Positions 41,735 to 50,530 of a stretch of DNA of 64,000 nucleotides are shown here, piece by piece. Origin of the DNA: Hymenobacter norwichensis DSM 15439 (lineage in GTDB: Bacteria > Bacteroidota > Bacteroidia > Cytophagales > Hymenobacteraceae). The notes beneath the pieces are model-generated. The model worked only from the letters and a program-made list of their open reading frames with translations, did no database searches and was not told the DNA's origin. The position numbers were made by a program, and so were the translations under genes. Numbering within the stretch: the stretch's first letter is position 1; the number at the start of each line of letters is the position of its first letter. The DNA is taken from positions 62,001 through 126,000 of the forward strand of contig NZ_ATVL01000011.1 in the NCBI RefSeq assembly GCF_000420705.1, given 5' to 3'.

Positions 41735-42163
41735 ATGAAAACGTACCACTTATTCTGGATGACCTTGTTTCAAACGCCGGAAGCGTTGCTTGCTTATCAC
41801 CCTGCTTCCGATATGCTACACCTTAGCTACAGCGCCGCCCGGCTCTCGGCTTCGTTCAAGACTGCCTACCAGCAGGCCTTGGATAAAATGGTGCAAAACA
41901 ATGTGGATAAGCTGCTGCTGGACCTGAAACGCAACGCTCCTCCTACCGACGATACTGAGCAGATTCTTCTGCCTCTGACCGAGGCTTTGCTGGCACACCC
42001 GCACCGCTCCTTATTTGTGGCGGCGGTGGTGTCGGAAAGCCAATACGAGTACCAAGTGGGCAACATGCTGGCGGCGTCGGCTATGGCATTGCCGCCGGCC
42101 CAGGTGGAGTTCAACTACTTCACCTCGCGCCACGAAGCCACTCATTGGCTCAGCAGTCAGTAA
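41735..42163 (+). CDS. STAS/SpoIIAA-like small cytoplasmic protein
   Basis: Protein of about 142 residues without signal or membrane segment. The alternation of strand and helix (LHLSYSAARLSASFKTAYQQALDKMVQNNVDKLLLDLKRNAPP, LFVAAVVSESQYEYQVGNML, QVEFNYFTSRHEATHWL) resembles the SpoIIAA/STAS-like fold. No phosphorylatable Ser/Thr motif can be pinned down. The start is uncertain among ATG codons at 41717, 41735 and 41759. Divergent from the RND exporter, convergent with glyS. Confidence 0.7.
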   Translation: MKTYHLFWMTLFQTPEALLAYHPASDMLHLSYSAARLSASFKTAYQQALDKMVQNNVDKLLLDLKRNAPPTDDTEQILLPLTEALLAHPHRSLFVAAVVSESQYEYQVGNMLAASAMALPPAQVEFNYFTSRHEATHWLSSQ

Positions 42164-42190
42164 GCAACCCTGAATTTTCAACCACCAACT

Positions 42191-42225
42191 AAAAAGGGCC
42201 TCGGATAACTCCAAGGCCCTTTCTG
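42191..42225. terminator. Bidirectional terminator between STAS-like gene and glyS
   Basis: Stem aaagggcct...aggcccttt with inner GG/CC pairs and a short loop, followed by CTGTTTTT on the plus strand and preceded by A residues for the minus strand. Confidence 0.8.
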
Positions 42226-42245
42226 TTTTTGGCAACTTAACGACA

Positions 42246-43766
42246 CTACAGCTTCTCGAAAATGCGAGCGAAGCTCACGGCCTGCCCGATGTAGGCGTGC
42301 AGCTCGGAGATGGGCATGCGGGTTTGCTCGCGCGAGTCGCGGTGCCGGACGGTGACGGTGTTGTCTTCCAAAGTTTGGCCATCCACTACTATGCAGAACG
42401 GCGTACCGATGAGGTCCTGGCGGGTGTAGCGCTTGCCAATGGCGTCCTTTTCTTCCAACACCAACCGGAAATCGTGGCGCAGGGCGTTGAATATCTCAGT
42501 GGCTTTTTCGGGCATACCGTCCTTACGCACCAGTGGGAAGATGGCCGCCTTCACGGGCGCCACGGCGGGGTGCAGCTTCAGGAACTTGCGGGTTTTGGTT
42601 TTTTGCTCCTCCCCTTCGCCTTCAGTAATGGTTTCCTCCTGAAACGCCTGGCAGAGCGTGGCCAAAAATAGCCGGTCGGCCCCCACCGAGGTTTCCACCA
42701 CGAAAGGCACGTAGTTGCCGTAGGCTTTGCCGGTTTCGGGGTTGATGTCGTTGTCGAAGTAGTTCTGCTTTTTGCGGCTCAGGGCTTGGTGCTGGCTCAG
42801 GTCGAAGTCGGAACGCGAGTGGATACCTTCAATTTCCTTGAAACCAAACGGAAATTCATACTCGATGTCCACTGCCGCCTTGGCGTAGTGGGCCAGTTTA
42901 TCGTGGTCATGGAAGCGCAGCTTGTTGGTAGGGATACCCATAGCCTCGTGCCAGGCACGGCGGGTGGCTTTCCAGTGCTCGTACCATTCGCCTTCGGTGC
43001 CAGGGCGCACAAAGAATTGCATCTCCATCTGCTCGAACTCCCGCATGCGGAAAATGAACTGCCGGGCCACAATTTCGTTGCGGAACGCCTTGCCGATTTG
43101 CGCAATACCGAACGGAATGTTCATGCGGGCCGACTTCTGCACGTTCAGGAAGTTCACAAAAATGCCTTGCGCAGTTTCGGGCCGCAGGTAAATCTTGCTG
43201 GAGTCGTCGGCCACGGCGCCTACCTGGGTGCTGAACATCAGGTTGAACTGGCGCACATCGGTCCAGTTGCCGGTTTTGGAAACCGGACACAGAATTTTCT
43301 CTTCGATGATGAGTTGCTTGACGCCAGCCAAATCTTCGGCCGTCAGCAAGCGGCCCATTTCCGCCAGCAAGGCATCGGCGCGGGGTTTATCACCGGCGTT
43401 TTCGTATTCGGCGGCCTTGTCTTCGAGCAGTACATCGGCGCGGTAGCGCTTCTTGCTGTCGAGGTTATCAATCATGGGGTCCGAGAAACCATCCACGTGG
43501 CCGGAGGCTTTCCAGGTGAGCGGGTGCATGAAAATAGCCGCGTCAATACCCACCACGTTTTGGTTGAGCTGGGTCATGGCCTGCCACCAGAGCTGCTTGA
43601 GGTTGTTTTTCAGCTCCACGCCCATTGGGCCGTAGTCGTACACGGCAGATAGGCCGTCGTATATTTCACTGGATGGAAAAACGAAGCCGTACTCTTTGGC
43701 GTGCGAAACAATTTCGGCCAGGGTACCCTCGGTAGTAGGGGCAGCTTTCTGCGGGGCGTTGCTCAT
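42246..43766 (-). CDS. glyS: Glycyl-tRNA synthetase, class II dimeric type
   Basis: Alpha2 glycyl-tRNA synthetase of 506 residues (eukaryote/archaea-like, not the alpha2beta2 type). Class II motif 2 appears as GIAQIGKAFRNEIVARQFIFRMREFEQMEMQFFV and motif 3 near the end of VETSVGADRLFLATLCQAF. The N-terminus EGTLAEIVSHAKEYGFVFPSSEIYDGLSAVYDYGPMG is diagnostic. The C-terminal anticodon-binding domain has VAPVKAAIFPLVRKDGMPEKATEIF. Stands alone. Confidence 0.96.
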   Translation of the reverse strand: MSNAPQKAAPTTEGTLAEIVSHAKEYGFVFPSSEIYDGLSAVYDYGPMGVELKNNLKQLWWQAMTQLNQNVVGIDAAIFMHPLTWKASGHVDGFSDPMIDNLDSKKRYRADVLLEDKAAEYENAGDKPRADALLAEMGRLLTAEDLAGVKQLIIEEKILCPVSKTGNWTDVRQFNLMFSTQVGAVADDSSKIYLRPETAQGIFVNFLNVQKSARMNIPFGIAQIGKAFRNEIVARQFIFRMREFEQMEMQFFVRPGTEGEWYEHWKATRRAWHEAMGIPTNKLRFHDHDKLAHYAKAAVDIEYEFPFGFKEIEGIHSRSDFDLSQHQALSRKKQNYFDNDINPETGKAYGNYVPFVVETSVGADRLFLATLCQAFQEETITEGEGEEQKTKTRKFLKLHPAVAPVKAAIFPLVRKDGMPEKATEIFNALRHDFRLVLEEKDAIGKRYTRQDLIGTPFCIVVDGQTLEDNTVTVRHRDSREQTRMPISELHAYIGQAVSFARIFEKL

Positions 43767-44132
43767 GCTATTTATTACAGTAATTAGTAGTCAGGATTGG
43801 GTGATGAGTGGGCGCTCAGACCTACACGAACTTGTGTTGTCCGATGAACGCGCTGTACTCACTCCGGAATGCTTGCCGGCAAAAGTAGTGGAAGCTACGT
43901 AGGTGGCGAAGCGCACCGGGCTGCCAGCCTATATAAATATCAACTCCGGAACCAGCATCCTGCATTTGCCTGCCGTTCAGGCACCTTCATTTACTCACTG
44001 CTTTTTTCTGCCTGTAGCGGCTTCGTACGAGGGTGCCAACGGTTCTTACTTAACAATTTCATAATCTTGCCTCCCTTACGGGTAAGTCTACCTTTGATTG
44101 TTGAAAACTGAATTTCCATTAATCCTACCTGT
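43767..44132. other. Divergent intergenic region between glyS and phosphate transporter
   Basis: About 365 bases holding the promoters of glyS (leftward; a TACTTTTG-like match at 43880-43887 is weak) and of the phosphate transporter (44067-44096). Short open frames here have no family features. Confidence 0.6.
44067..44096 (+). promoter_or_regulatory. Full Bacteroidota promoter TTG-N19-TACCTTTG for the phosphate transporter
   Basis: TTG at 44067-44069, a 19-base spacer, then TACCTTTG (44089-44096). Both elements and spacing match the Bacteroidota SigA consensus TTG...TAnnTTTG. It starts about 35 bases before the transporter ATG. This is the best promoter match I see in the window. Confidence 0.75.
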
Positions 44133-45536
44133 ATGTTTGGCTTAGAGCCTCATGTGCTACTGCTGCTGCTGGCCTGTCTGGTGGCGGCATGTGCCTTCGA
44201 ATTTGTCAACGGTTTCCACGACACGGCCAACGCCGTGGCCACGGTTATCTACACCAATGCGTTGCGGCCCTGGGTGGCCGTTATCTGGTCGGGGTTCTGG
44301 AACTTCATCGGGGTTCTGACCGGGGGCATTGGCGTGGCCATGGGCATTGTGTACCTGCTGCCCGTGGAAAGCCTCGTCGACCAAAACGTGTACCATGGCA
44401 TTGCCATGGTGGGTGCCCTCATTGTGGCGGCCATCATCTGGAACGTGGGCACCTGGTACTACGGCCTACCCTCGTCGTCGTCGCACGCGCTTATCGGCTC
44501 CATTTTGGGGGTAGGTATTGCCTTCAGCCTGCTCTCCGATGGTCAGGGCGCGGCCGTGAACTGGGGCAAAGCCGGCGAAACTGGTTTGGCTCTGCTAATT
44601 AGCCCGCTGTTCGGCTTCTCGCTCACCATCATTATGATGTTTTTGCTGAAGCGCTTCGTGCCCAACAAGGCCATCTTTAAGGAACCGCACAAGCGCAAGC
44701 CGCCACCGCTTTGGATCCGGCTGATTCTGGTGGCTACCTGTACGCTGGTAAGCTACTTCCACGGCTCCAACGACGGCCAGAAAGGTGTGGGCCTGATTAT
44801 GCTGATTCTGATTGGCATCGTACCCATTCACTTCGCCCTCAATCAAAAGCTGAATCCGCTGGACATGCGCAGCTCGCTGGCCAAAGTGGAAACTGTAATG
44901 GGCAAGGTGGACCCCACCACGCTCAGCGCCGCCGACAGCAAGCTGCTGGCGGAAATCAAAGCTCAGACCAATACCCTCGACCAGATTTTCGCCGGCAAAA
45001 CCGACGTGAAGCAACTGCCCGAGCAAGCCCGCTTTGAAATCCGCAAAGCCATTCTGCTATTGCAAAACCGGGCCAAGAAATTTACGGCCAGCGAGAAGGT
45101 ACCGCTGAGCACCGTTGACCGCAAAACCTATGAAGACAGCATCACCCAGCTGCGCACCTTCACCGACTACGCCCCGTGGGAAGTGTCGTTTATGGTGGCG
45201 CTGTCGTTGGGTATTGGTACGATGGTGGGCTGGAAACGCATTGTAAAAACCATTGGGGAGCGAATTGGTAAGGAGCACCTGACCTACGCACAGGGCGCCT
45301 CTTCGGAGCTGGTAGCCGCCGCCATGATTGGGGTTACCACTGGCTACGGGTTGCCGTCCAGCACTACGCACGTACTCTCGTCGGCCATTGCAGGCTCGAT
45401 GGTAGCCAACCGTGGCATCAAGAATCTGAACCCTCAGATGGTGCGTAACATTGCGCTGGCTTGGGTGCTCACGCTGCCGGTTACCATGGTGCTGTCGGGT
45501 GGGTTGTTCCTGCTGTTCCGCGCTATTGCCGACTAA
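44133..45536 (+). CDS. Inorganic phosphate transporter, PiT family
   Basis: Low-affinity phosphate (or sulfate) permease of 467 residues in the inner membrane, with about ten helices in two inverted halves. Half 1 carries FVNGFHDTANAVATVIYTNALRP and SSSHALIGSILG; half 2 carries STTHVLSSAIAGSMVANRG, both typical of PiT. A large soluble loop between them (about residues 225-340, LNQKLNPLDMRSSLAKVETVMG to KTYEDSI) is common in Bacteroidota members. No PhoU-like regulator is next to it. A full promoter lies upstream and a terminator downstream. Confidence 0.93.
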   Translation: MFGLEPHVLLLLLACLVAACAFEFVNGFHDTANAVATVIYTNALRPWVAVIWSGFWNFIGVLTGGIGVAMGIVYLLPVESLVDQNVYHGIAMVGALIVAAIIWNVGTWYYGLPSSSSHALIGSILGVGIAFSLLSDGQGAAVNWGKAGETGLALLISPLFGFSLTIIMMFLLKRFVPNKAIFKEPHKRKPPPLWIRLILVATCTLVSYFHGSNDGQKGVGLIMLILIGIVPIHFALNQKLNPLDMRSSLAKVETVMGKVDPTTLSAADSKLLAEIKAQTNTLDQIFAGKTDVKQLPEQARFEIRKAILLLQNRAKKFTASEKVPLSTVDRKTYEDSITQLRTFTDYAPWEVSFMVALSLGIGTMVGWKRIVKTIGERIGKEHLTYAQGASSELVAAAMIGVTTGYGLPSSTTHVLSSAIAGSMVANRGIKNLNPQMVRNIALAWVLTLPVTMVLSGGLFLLFRAIAD

Positions 45537-45566
45537 GCCGAGCCCGGTACCCACCGCAGCTAAACA

Positions 45567-45597
45567 CAAAAGCCGCTCCCGTTGGGAGCGGCTTTTT
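45567..45597 (+). terminator. Rho-independent terminator after the phosphate transporter gene
   Basis: Stem caaaagccgctccc... with ggagcggctttt and a 4-base loop, followed by TTTTTCTA. Strong plus-strand terminator. Confidence 0.92.
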
Positions 45598-45656
45598 CTA
45601 TGTCCTTGATTCTCAAACCGAGAAACTATTACCTGGTGAAATGAGGTGCCTTACAC

Positions 45657-45733
45657 ATATTTAAAGCTAAATACTTAATAAATAAGGCAGTTATCCACTT
45701 ATCCACAGGCAAAAACGGATATTTTGTGGATAA
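45657..45733. other. DnaA-box trio with AT-rich tract (oriC left cluster)
   Basis: Three DnaA boxes: ttatccact (45691-45699, 8 of 9), TTATCCACA (45699-45707, perfect) and TGTGGATAA (45725-45733, perfect, opposite strand). They are next to an AT-rich stretch (45657-45690, tatttaaagctaaatactta...) that could be an unwinding element. This cluster lies about 1.3 kb from the larger one at 47028-47491. Confidence 0.8.
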
Positions 45734-45740
45734 GTCTGGG

Positions 45741-46223
45741 TTAGGCAGGCCACTGCACGTCCAAGTCCTCCGAAATGAAGACGCCAAAGTTCACAAACTG
45801 GAGCTCGTCTTCATCGAAGTACAAGTCAATCATTTCCTTCTCGTACGATACGCGGGTTTCGCCGGTATCCATCTTTTCCACTTCGCTGGCTTCGAGGCCC
45901 TGCTTGCGCATCAGCTCCTGAATCTGCTCCGGCGACTGACCATGAATCAGCTCCCCAAACAGGCGCATGCCGGGGTGGTCGGTTTCGATGCAGCTCAGGC
46001 GGTAATCGTCTTCCCGGTCGAAGTACAGGGAGTAGCCTTCTTCGAGGTAGTTCCAGGCTTGGTGCTCGAACTCGTCTTCCTCTTCTGATTCCTCTATTTC
46101 TTCGGGCTCACCCATGAGGGCACGCACTTCATCCATGGTAGCGCCGAAGCGCAACGGGCCCATGCCCGTACCCAGAATGATTTCGTTTTCTTCGGTGCTG
46201 GAAGGTTGTGGATTGGTGCTCAT
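45741..46223 (-). CDS. Acidic hypothetical protein between the DnaA-box clusters
   Basis: Cytoplasmic protein of 160 residues, strongly acidic (EEIEESEEEDEFEH). It starts MSTNPQPSSTEENEIILGTGMGPLRFGATMDEVRALMG, a segment reminiscent of small Bacteroidota domains of unknown function that begin with G-G-PLRFG, and ends VNFGVFISEDLDVQWPA. No membrane part. I do not recognise a family with confidence. Whether it affects the origin in which it lies cannot be told. Confidence 0.7.
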   Translation of the reverse strand: MSTNPQPSSTEENEIILGTGMGPLRFGATMDEVRALMGEPEEIEESEEEDEFEHQAWNYLEEGYSLYFDREDDYRLSCIETDHPGMRLFGELIHGQSPEQIQELMRKQGLEASEVEKMDTGETRVSYEKEMIDLYFDEDELQFVNFGVFISEDLDVQWPA

Positions 46224-46293
46224 AGTGGAAGCAGTGGTTGTGGTGGTGGAGTGGTAAAGATACGGCTACTCGTTGTGTGTGCTGATTGATAAT

Positions 46294-46360
46294 TGTTGAT
46301 ATGTTGCTTGTTGGTGCGCTGCTTTACGGAGATGATGCACTACCAATCAACATATCAACA
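46294..46360. repeat. Inverted repeat with 13-bp perfect core between the two origin genes
   Basis: Arms tgttgatatgttg (46294-46306) and caacatatcaaca (46348-46360) are exact; flanking ttggt/accaa extends the pairing. It sits between the acidic-protein gene and the DUF4385 gene and could be a terminator for the latter. Confidence 0.75.
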
Positions 46361-46369
46361 GGTAGCACC

Positions 46370-46861
46370 TCATTTCCCGTAGCGGGCTTGAAAGTCGGTG
46401 CGTTGTTGTACGTAGTCGGGGTGCTGCTTGGCTTCGTCCCACTTCCGCTTGAAAATAGCAGCGGCTTCGGCCTTTTCCGGGTCTTCGGGGGCGCGGGGCA
46501 GTTCGGGGCGGCCATGGGCACCACTCTGGCCTTTTTTGTCGTCGGGCACCGGGCCGTCGTACTTTTTGCCGCCGCGGTGGTTAGCGTAGCGCCGGGACCT
46601 AGTGAAGCCCATTTGCAAAAACTTGCGGGCCATGTCGGCGCCCACAAAGTCGTTGGCTTTTAAATAAGCCTCAAACAAGCCGTAGATGGTATCAGCCGAC
46701 TCCTGTGCCACCTCGGGGGTACGGAAGCGCCAGTGGGGCAGAATCTCGCCTTTATAGGGCTGTACCAGCAGCACGCCCTGCTCGCCTTTGCCCACGCGGT
46801 ATAGTTCGGGGTGTTCCCGGAAATCGAGGGTGTGGAAATCGAGGGTGTAATCGAAGGGCAT
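46370..46861 (-). CDS. DUF4385 protein
   Basis: Protein of 163 residues matching DUF4385: MPFDYTLDFHTLDFREHPELYRVGKGEQGVLLVQPYKGEILPHWRFRTPEVAQESA, FLQMGFTRSRRYANHRGGKKYD and the C-terminal FKRKWDEAKQHPDYVQQRTDF. The family occurs in phages and bacteria and has no known function. It starts at the left edge of the main DnaA-box cluster. Confidence 0.85.
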   Translation of the reverse strand: MPFDYTLDFHTLDFREHPELYRVGKGEQGVLLVQPYKGEILPHWRFRTPEVAQESADTIYGLFEAYLKANDFVGADMARKFLQMGFTRSRRYANHRGGKKYDGPVPDDKKGQSGAHGRPELPRAPEDPEKAEAAAIFKRKWDEAKQHPDYVQQRTDFQARYGK

Positions 46862-47992
46862 GAGGGGGTCCGGCTAACGGAACGATGTATACGCGCCCCT
46901 GTGGAATTGGGTGGCGCCCGGCGCACGCAGTTTCGGCACCTCTTCGGGAGTGGTTGGTGGTGGAGCGGGGGCTCGGGCCCCAAGCACCCGGCGGAAGCCA
47001 CCCGCATTTTTTTTGAGGCCGGCCAACTTGTCCACACAGTTAATAACTTTTTAAAAGAAGAAATTTTAAGAAATCTTTTTTATCCCTGTCGTTAGGGGTG
47101 TTTATAAGTGGACAACAATTGAGAGTAATCCACACCGCGGATAACTTGTGCATAGCTCGGGAGTTATACACCGTCTATCAACAGGGTGTGTGCATATCAT
47201 TGGATTGATTTACAGATAATTAACAGGCTTATTCACTATCCACATAGCTTGTCCACGTATCCACAATCCACATAAATCCACAGTGTGGATTAGGTGTAAA
47301 AGCCGGTGAAGTTATCCACCCTTATCCACCATGGGGTGGTGCATAAAGTGCCCTGCTAAACCGTTGACGCACGCAAAAAAACTTATCCTTTATTTCTACA
47401 CGCGTTATCCCCAGGTTTCCCCCGCATTATCCACAGGTTACGCCCCAACGGCCTCGGGCAGTGGATAAACCTGTGGATTTGGTGTGGATAAGCGCCTGGA
47501 AATGGCCTCAGTAACTGGAAATGGCTATGAGGCCTGTGGAAAGCTGCCTGCCAACAAAGTAAACAGCCTCAATTTTCACTAAACAGTAGGGGTAGCTACT
47601 GGCCGCTTCAGAACTGCCAATCACTAGAAAGGGCTTTTGGAGGCTGAAAACCGTATTTTTAGTTACTGGAAGTTACTTCCAGTATCCGTAGAAAACTCCT
47701 GCTGACCGGTTTCCAAGAGGCGGGCTATAAAAAAAGTAGCCTACAGCTGTAACGTTCAGCGGAAGCGGCGGTATTCCGTTCAACTTCCCGCAAAACTCAC
47801 CAGCCGGCTCGTTGAGCGCCACGGAAGCCGCTACTACTACCTGCTGCCCGCCAGCGGCCGGTCTTACCGGGCTGCATTATACGCCCCGCGCGCAGGCTTT
47901 TTCCGCTTTCTGACTTTCCTGCTCACTGCCGGCTATGCTGGCGGCTACTCCTGCGCGTGCCTTCCTCCGTCTGTTTTCTAAGCCAACGCCCT
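46862..47992. other. Large intergenic origin region
   Basis: About 1.1 kb with no supported gene. It contains the main DnaA-box cluster and an AT-rich tract (see oriC), the palindrome actggaagt-t-acttccagt (47665-47683) and two copies of ctggaaatggc (47495-47540). An open frame without any start codon runs from about 47720 to 47981 and could be a relic. Confidence 0.7.
47028..47491. other. Probable chromosomal replication origin oriC
   Basis: Roughly 17 DnaA-box-like 9-mers of the TTATCCACA type in 460 bases, on both strands. Perfect ones lie at 47427-47435 and 47483-47491 (reverse). Near-perfect ones include 47028-47036, 47236-47244, 47249-47257, 47257-47265, 47264-47272, 47274-47282, 47284-47292, 47312-47320, 47322-47330, 47405-47413, 47460-47468 and 47472-47480. 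An AT-rich tract (47037-47091, gttaataactttttaaaag...) lies at the left edge and fits a DNA unwinding element. DnaA binding at such clusters is established; that this one is the chromosome origin is inferred from the clustering, parS at 24.06 kb and mnmG nearby. Confidence 0.88.
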
Positions 47993-50488
47993 ATGAAATT
48001 TGTACTTGCTGTATCCGTATTACTCGGGCTAGGCCGGCCGGTAGCCGCACAGCTCCCCTCCCCTACCGTGGGGGCTGCCACCGTAGCTACTGGCCGCCTG
48101 ACCGGCACCGTGCTGCACGCTACCACCCGGCAGCCCGTAGAATTTGCCACGGTGAGCTTGTTGGCACCGGGTACCAGCAAGCTGATAGCCAGTACCGTGT
48201 GCGACACAAAAGGTGAATTTGCGTTGTTGAAATTGCCCGCCGGCAGCTACCAGCTGAGCGTGAGTTTTGTGGGGTTTGAAACCCAAACCCTGGCCCACGT
48301 ACCGGTAAGCGCCACCACGCTCAGCCAAACCCTACTACTGGTACCTACTGCGCAGCAGCTAGGCGAAGTGAAAGTGATGGGGCAGCGGGAGCTGATTGAA
48401 AATCAAGCCGACCGGCTGGTATACAACGCCGAGAAAGACCAGAGCAACACCGGTGGTACGGCCGCCGATGTACTCAAAAAAGTGCCCATGCTCAGCCTCG
48501 ACCCCGATGGCAACCCCGAACTACGCGGCTCCACCAGCGTGCGGGTGCTTGTGAATGGTAAGCCCAGCGGCATGCTGGCCAACAACCTCGCCGACGCCCT
48601 GCGCCGCCTGCCCGCCGACCAGATTAAGAGCGTGGAAGTGATTACCAGCCCCTCGGCTAAGTACGACGCCGAGGGCTCGGGCGGCATCATCAACATCGTC
48701 CTGAAAAAGAATGCTGCGTTGGGGACTACCGGCTCGGTGAGTGCCACCACCGGCAACCAGAACAATAGCCTCAATGCTAGCCTCAACAAGCAAAGTGGCA
48801 AACTGACAGTAGCCTCGGAGCTGGGCGTGGCAGCATACTACAACCGCTACCGCAGCGCAATACGCCGCACCGACGTGCTGGCCCCCGGCGAGCTGGCCGA
48901 ACTGAACCAGCGCACTGCCACTCGCAACTACAACCAGGGCCTGACTGGCCGCCTGAATTTCGACTACGACCTCACCAAGCAGGATGCCCTTACGCTGGGC
49001 GCCAACACCGAGCTGTTTCGCTACCACAGCACCCGTAGCATCAGTTCCAGCTACTTCGCCCCTACCCTTCCCGATGATGTGTACCGCCGCCAAATTGATT
49101 GGCCTTTTGCGAATAACCACTTCCCCAGCCTTGATGTGAATGCCGGCTATACGCACACCGCCCGCCGGTCGCGCCAGGAGCTGAGTGTGCTGGGTTTGCT
49201 GAGCACCAGTTCGGGCCGGCAGGCGTATGAACTCGACCAGACCCGGGGCGAAGGATTGGACTACCGCGAAACCAACGTCAACGTAAGCCGCAACCGGGAG
49301 CTAACCTTCCAGATGGACTACGCCCAACCCACCGACAGCACCGGGCTGCTGGAACTGGGTGCGAAAACCATCCTGCGCCGCGCCGGCAGCGACTACACTA
49401 TTGCCGCCGACAGCCTCAACGGCCGTGGCCTGGTACTGGTACCCGCCCGCTCCAACGAGTTCGACTATCAGCAGAACGTGTACGCCGGCTACCTTTCCTA
49501 CGGCTTCAATTTGAAACCGGGCTACAGCTTCAAGGCCGGCACCCGCGTAGAGCACACCCGCGTGTTCGGCGACTTTGCCAATACTACTACCACGGTGCGC
49601 CAGCAGTACACCAACGTTATTCCGAACGTGCTAGTCACCCGAGATTTTGGGCCCGATAAGGAGCAGAAAGTCAAGTTGAGCTACACCCGCCGCATCCAGC
49701 GCCCCGACATCTGGCTGCTCAACCCCTACCTGAACGTGAACAACGGCCGGCAGGCCTCGTCGGGCAACCCCAACCTGCGCGCCGAACTAACCGATGCCTA
49801 CGAACTGGGCTACAGCACCAGCCACAAATCCAGCACGCTTAACCTGTCGGGCTACTGGCGGCAAACCAACAACGCTATCCAGCAGGTATGGTCACGGGTG
49901 CCGGCCCGTAGCATTTTTCCTGATGATACCACCAACTCCAGTGTGCTCTACAGCACGTTCGAGAATGTGGGCCGCCGCGCCACGTATGGGCTGAGCGTAA
50001 CGGGCTCGGCGAAGCCTACCCCCGCTTGGACCCTCAATGCTACCGTAAACGCCTTTTACTTGGATATAGAAAGCCCGGCCCTGAACCTGCGCAACCAGGG
50101 CCTGATGTATAACGCCAACTTCTCGGCGGGCCGGACGCTGGACCACGGCTACAGTCTGCAAGGCTCGGTGTACATCAACTCGCGGCGGATTCTGTTGCAG
50201 GGCGACGCCAGCGGGTTTTACACTCATTCGCTGTCGGTGAAAAAGGAGCTATTCGACAAGAAAGGCAGCCTCACGCTCAACCTCGAAAACCCCTTCAACC
50301 GCACCATGCTCTTCCGTGCCGACATAGTAGCGCCCGACAGCTACAACCTGCGCAGCGACACGTACGCCTACAACCGGGCGGTGCGCGTAAGCTTCAACTA
50401 CCAGTTCGGCTCCACCACCGATACCCCCGCCCGCCAGCACAAAAGCATCCGCAACGACGATCAGAAAAAAGGTGAAAACGGCGGCTAA
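47993..50488 (+). CDS. TonB-dependent receptor, OMP_b-brl_3 type
   Basis: Outer-membrane receptor of 831 residues. A signal peptide (MKFVLAVSVLLGLGRPVAAQ) precedes a carboxypeptidase-regulatory-like domain (about 35-120, GRLTGTVLHATTRQPVEFATVSLLAPGTSKLI), a plug domain with ADVLKKVPMLSLDPDGNPELRGSTSVRVLVNGKPSG and LPADQIKSVEVITSPSAKYDAEGSGGIINIVLKK, and a long beta-barrel (outer membrane beta-barrel 3 family). Such receptors may import siderophores, metals or peptides; no partner gene is nearby. I use the second Met of the frame because the signal peptide begins there. Confidence 0.92.
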   Translation: MKFVLAVSVLLGLGRPVAAQLPSPTVGAATVATGRLTGTVLHATTRQPVEFATVSLLAPGTSKLIASTVCDTKGEFALLKLPAGSYQLSVSFVGFETQTLAHVPVSATTLSQTLLLVPTAQQLGEVKVMGQRELIENQADRLVYNAEKDQSNTGGTAADVLKKVPMLSLDPDGNPELRGSTSVRVLVNGKPSGMLANNLADALRRLPADQIKSVEVITSPSAKYDAEGSGGIINIVLKKNAALGTTGSVSATTGNQNNSLNASLNKQSGKLTVASELGVAAYYNRYRSAIRRTDVLAPGELAELNQRTATRNYNQGLTGRLNFDYDLTKQDALTLGANTELFRYHSTRSISSSYFAPTLPDDVYRRQIDWPFANNHFPSLDVNAGYTHTARRSRQELSVLGLLSTSSGRQAYELDQTRGEGLDYRETNVNVSRNRELTFQMDYAQPTDSTGLLELGAKTILRRAGSDYTIAADSLNGRGLVLVPARSNEFDYQQNVYAGYLSYGFNLKPGYSFKAGTRVEHTRVFGDFANTTTTVRQQYTNVIPNVLVTRDFGPDKEQKVKLSYTRRIQRPDIWLLNPYLNVNNGRQASSGNPNLRAELTDAYELGYSTSHKSSTLNLSGYWRQTNNAIQQVWSRVPARSIFPDDTTNSSVLYSTFENVGRRATYGLSVTGSAKPTPAWTLNATVNAFYLDIESPALNLRNQGLMYNANFSAGRTLDHGYSLQGSVYINSRRILLQGDASGFYTHSLSVKKELFDKKGSLTLNLENPFNRTMLFRADIVAPDSYNLRSDTYAYNRAVRVSFNYQFGSTTDTPARQHKSIRNDDQKKGENGG

Positions 50489-50530
50489 TAAGTAGCATGG
50501 AACGGATTAACGTGCTACCCTCTTCTTACC

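Noticed and set aside
43869..44111. 80-codon frame before the phosphate transporter
   Set aside because: Covers the promoter at 44067-44096; no protein features.
45690..47491. Plasmid-type origin (iterons with a rep gene)
   Set aside because: The repeats match DnaA boxes, not longer iterons, and no replication initiator gene lies in the window; housekeeping genes surround it.
47665..47683. Palindrome actggaagt-t-acttccagt in the origin region as a further origin element
   Set aside because: Only 9 bp per arm and a single copy; a dif-like or operator role cannot be supported.
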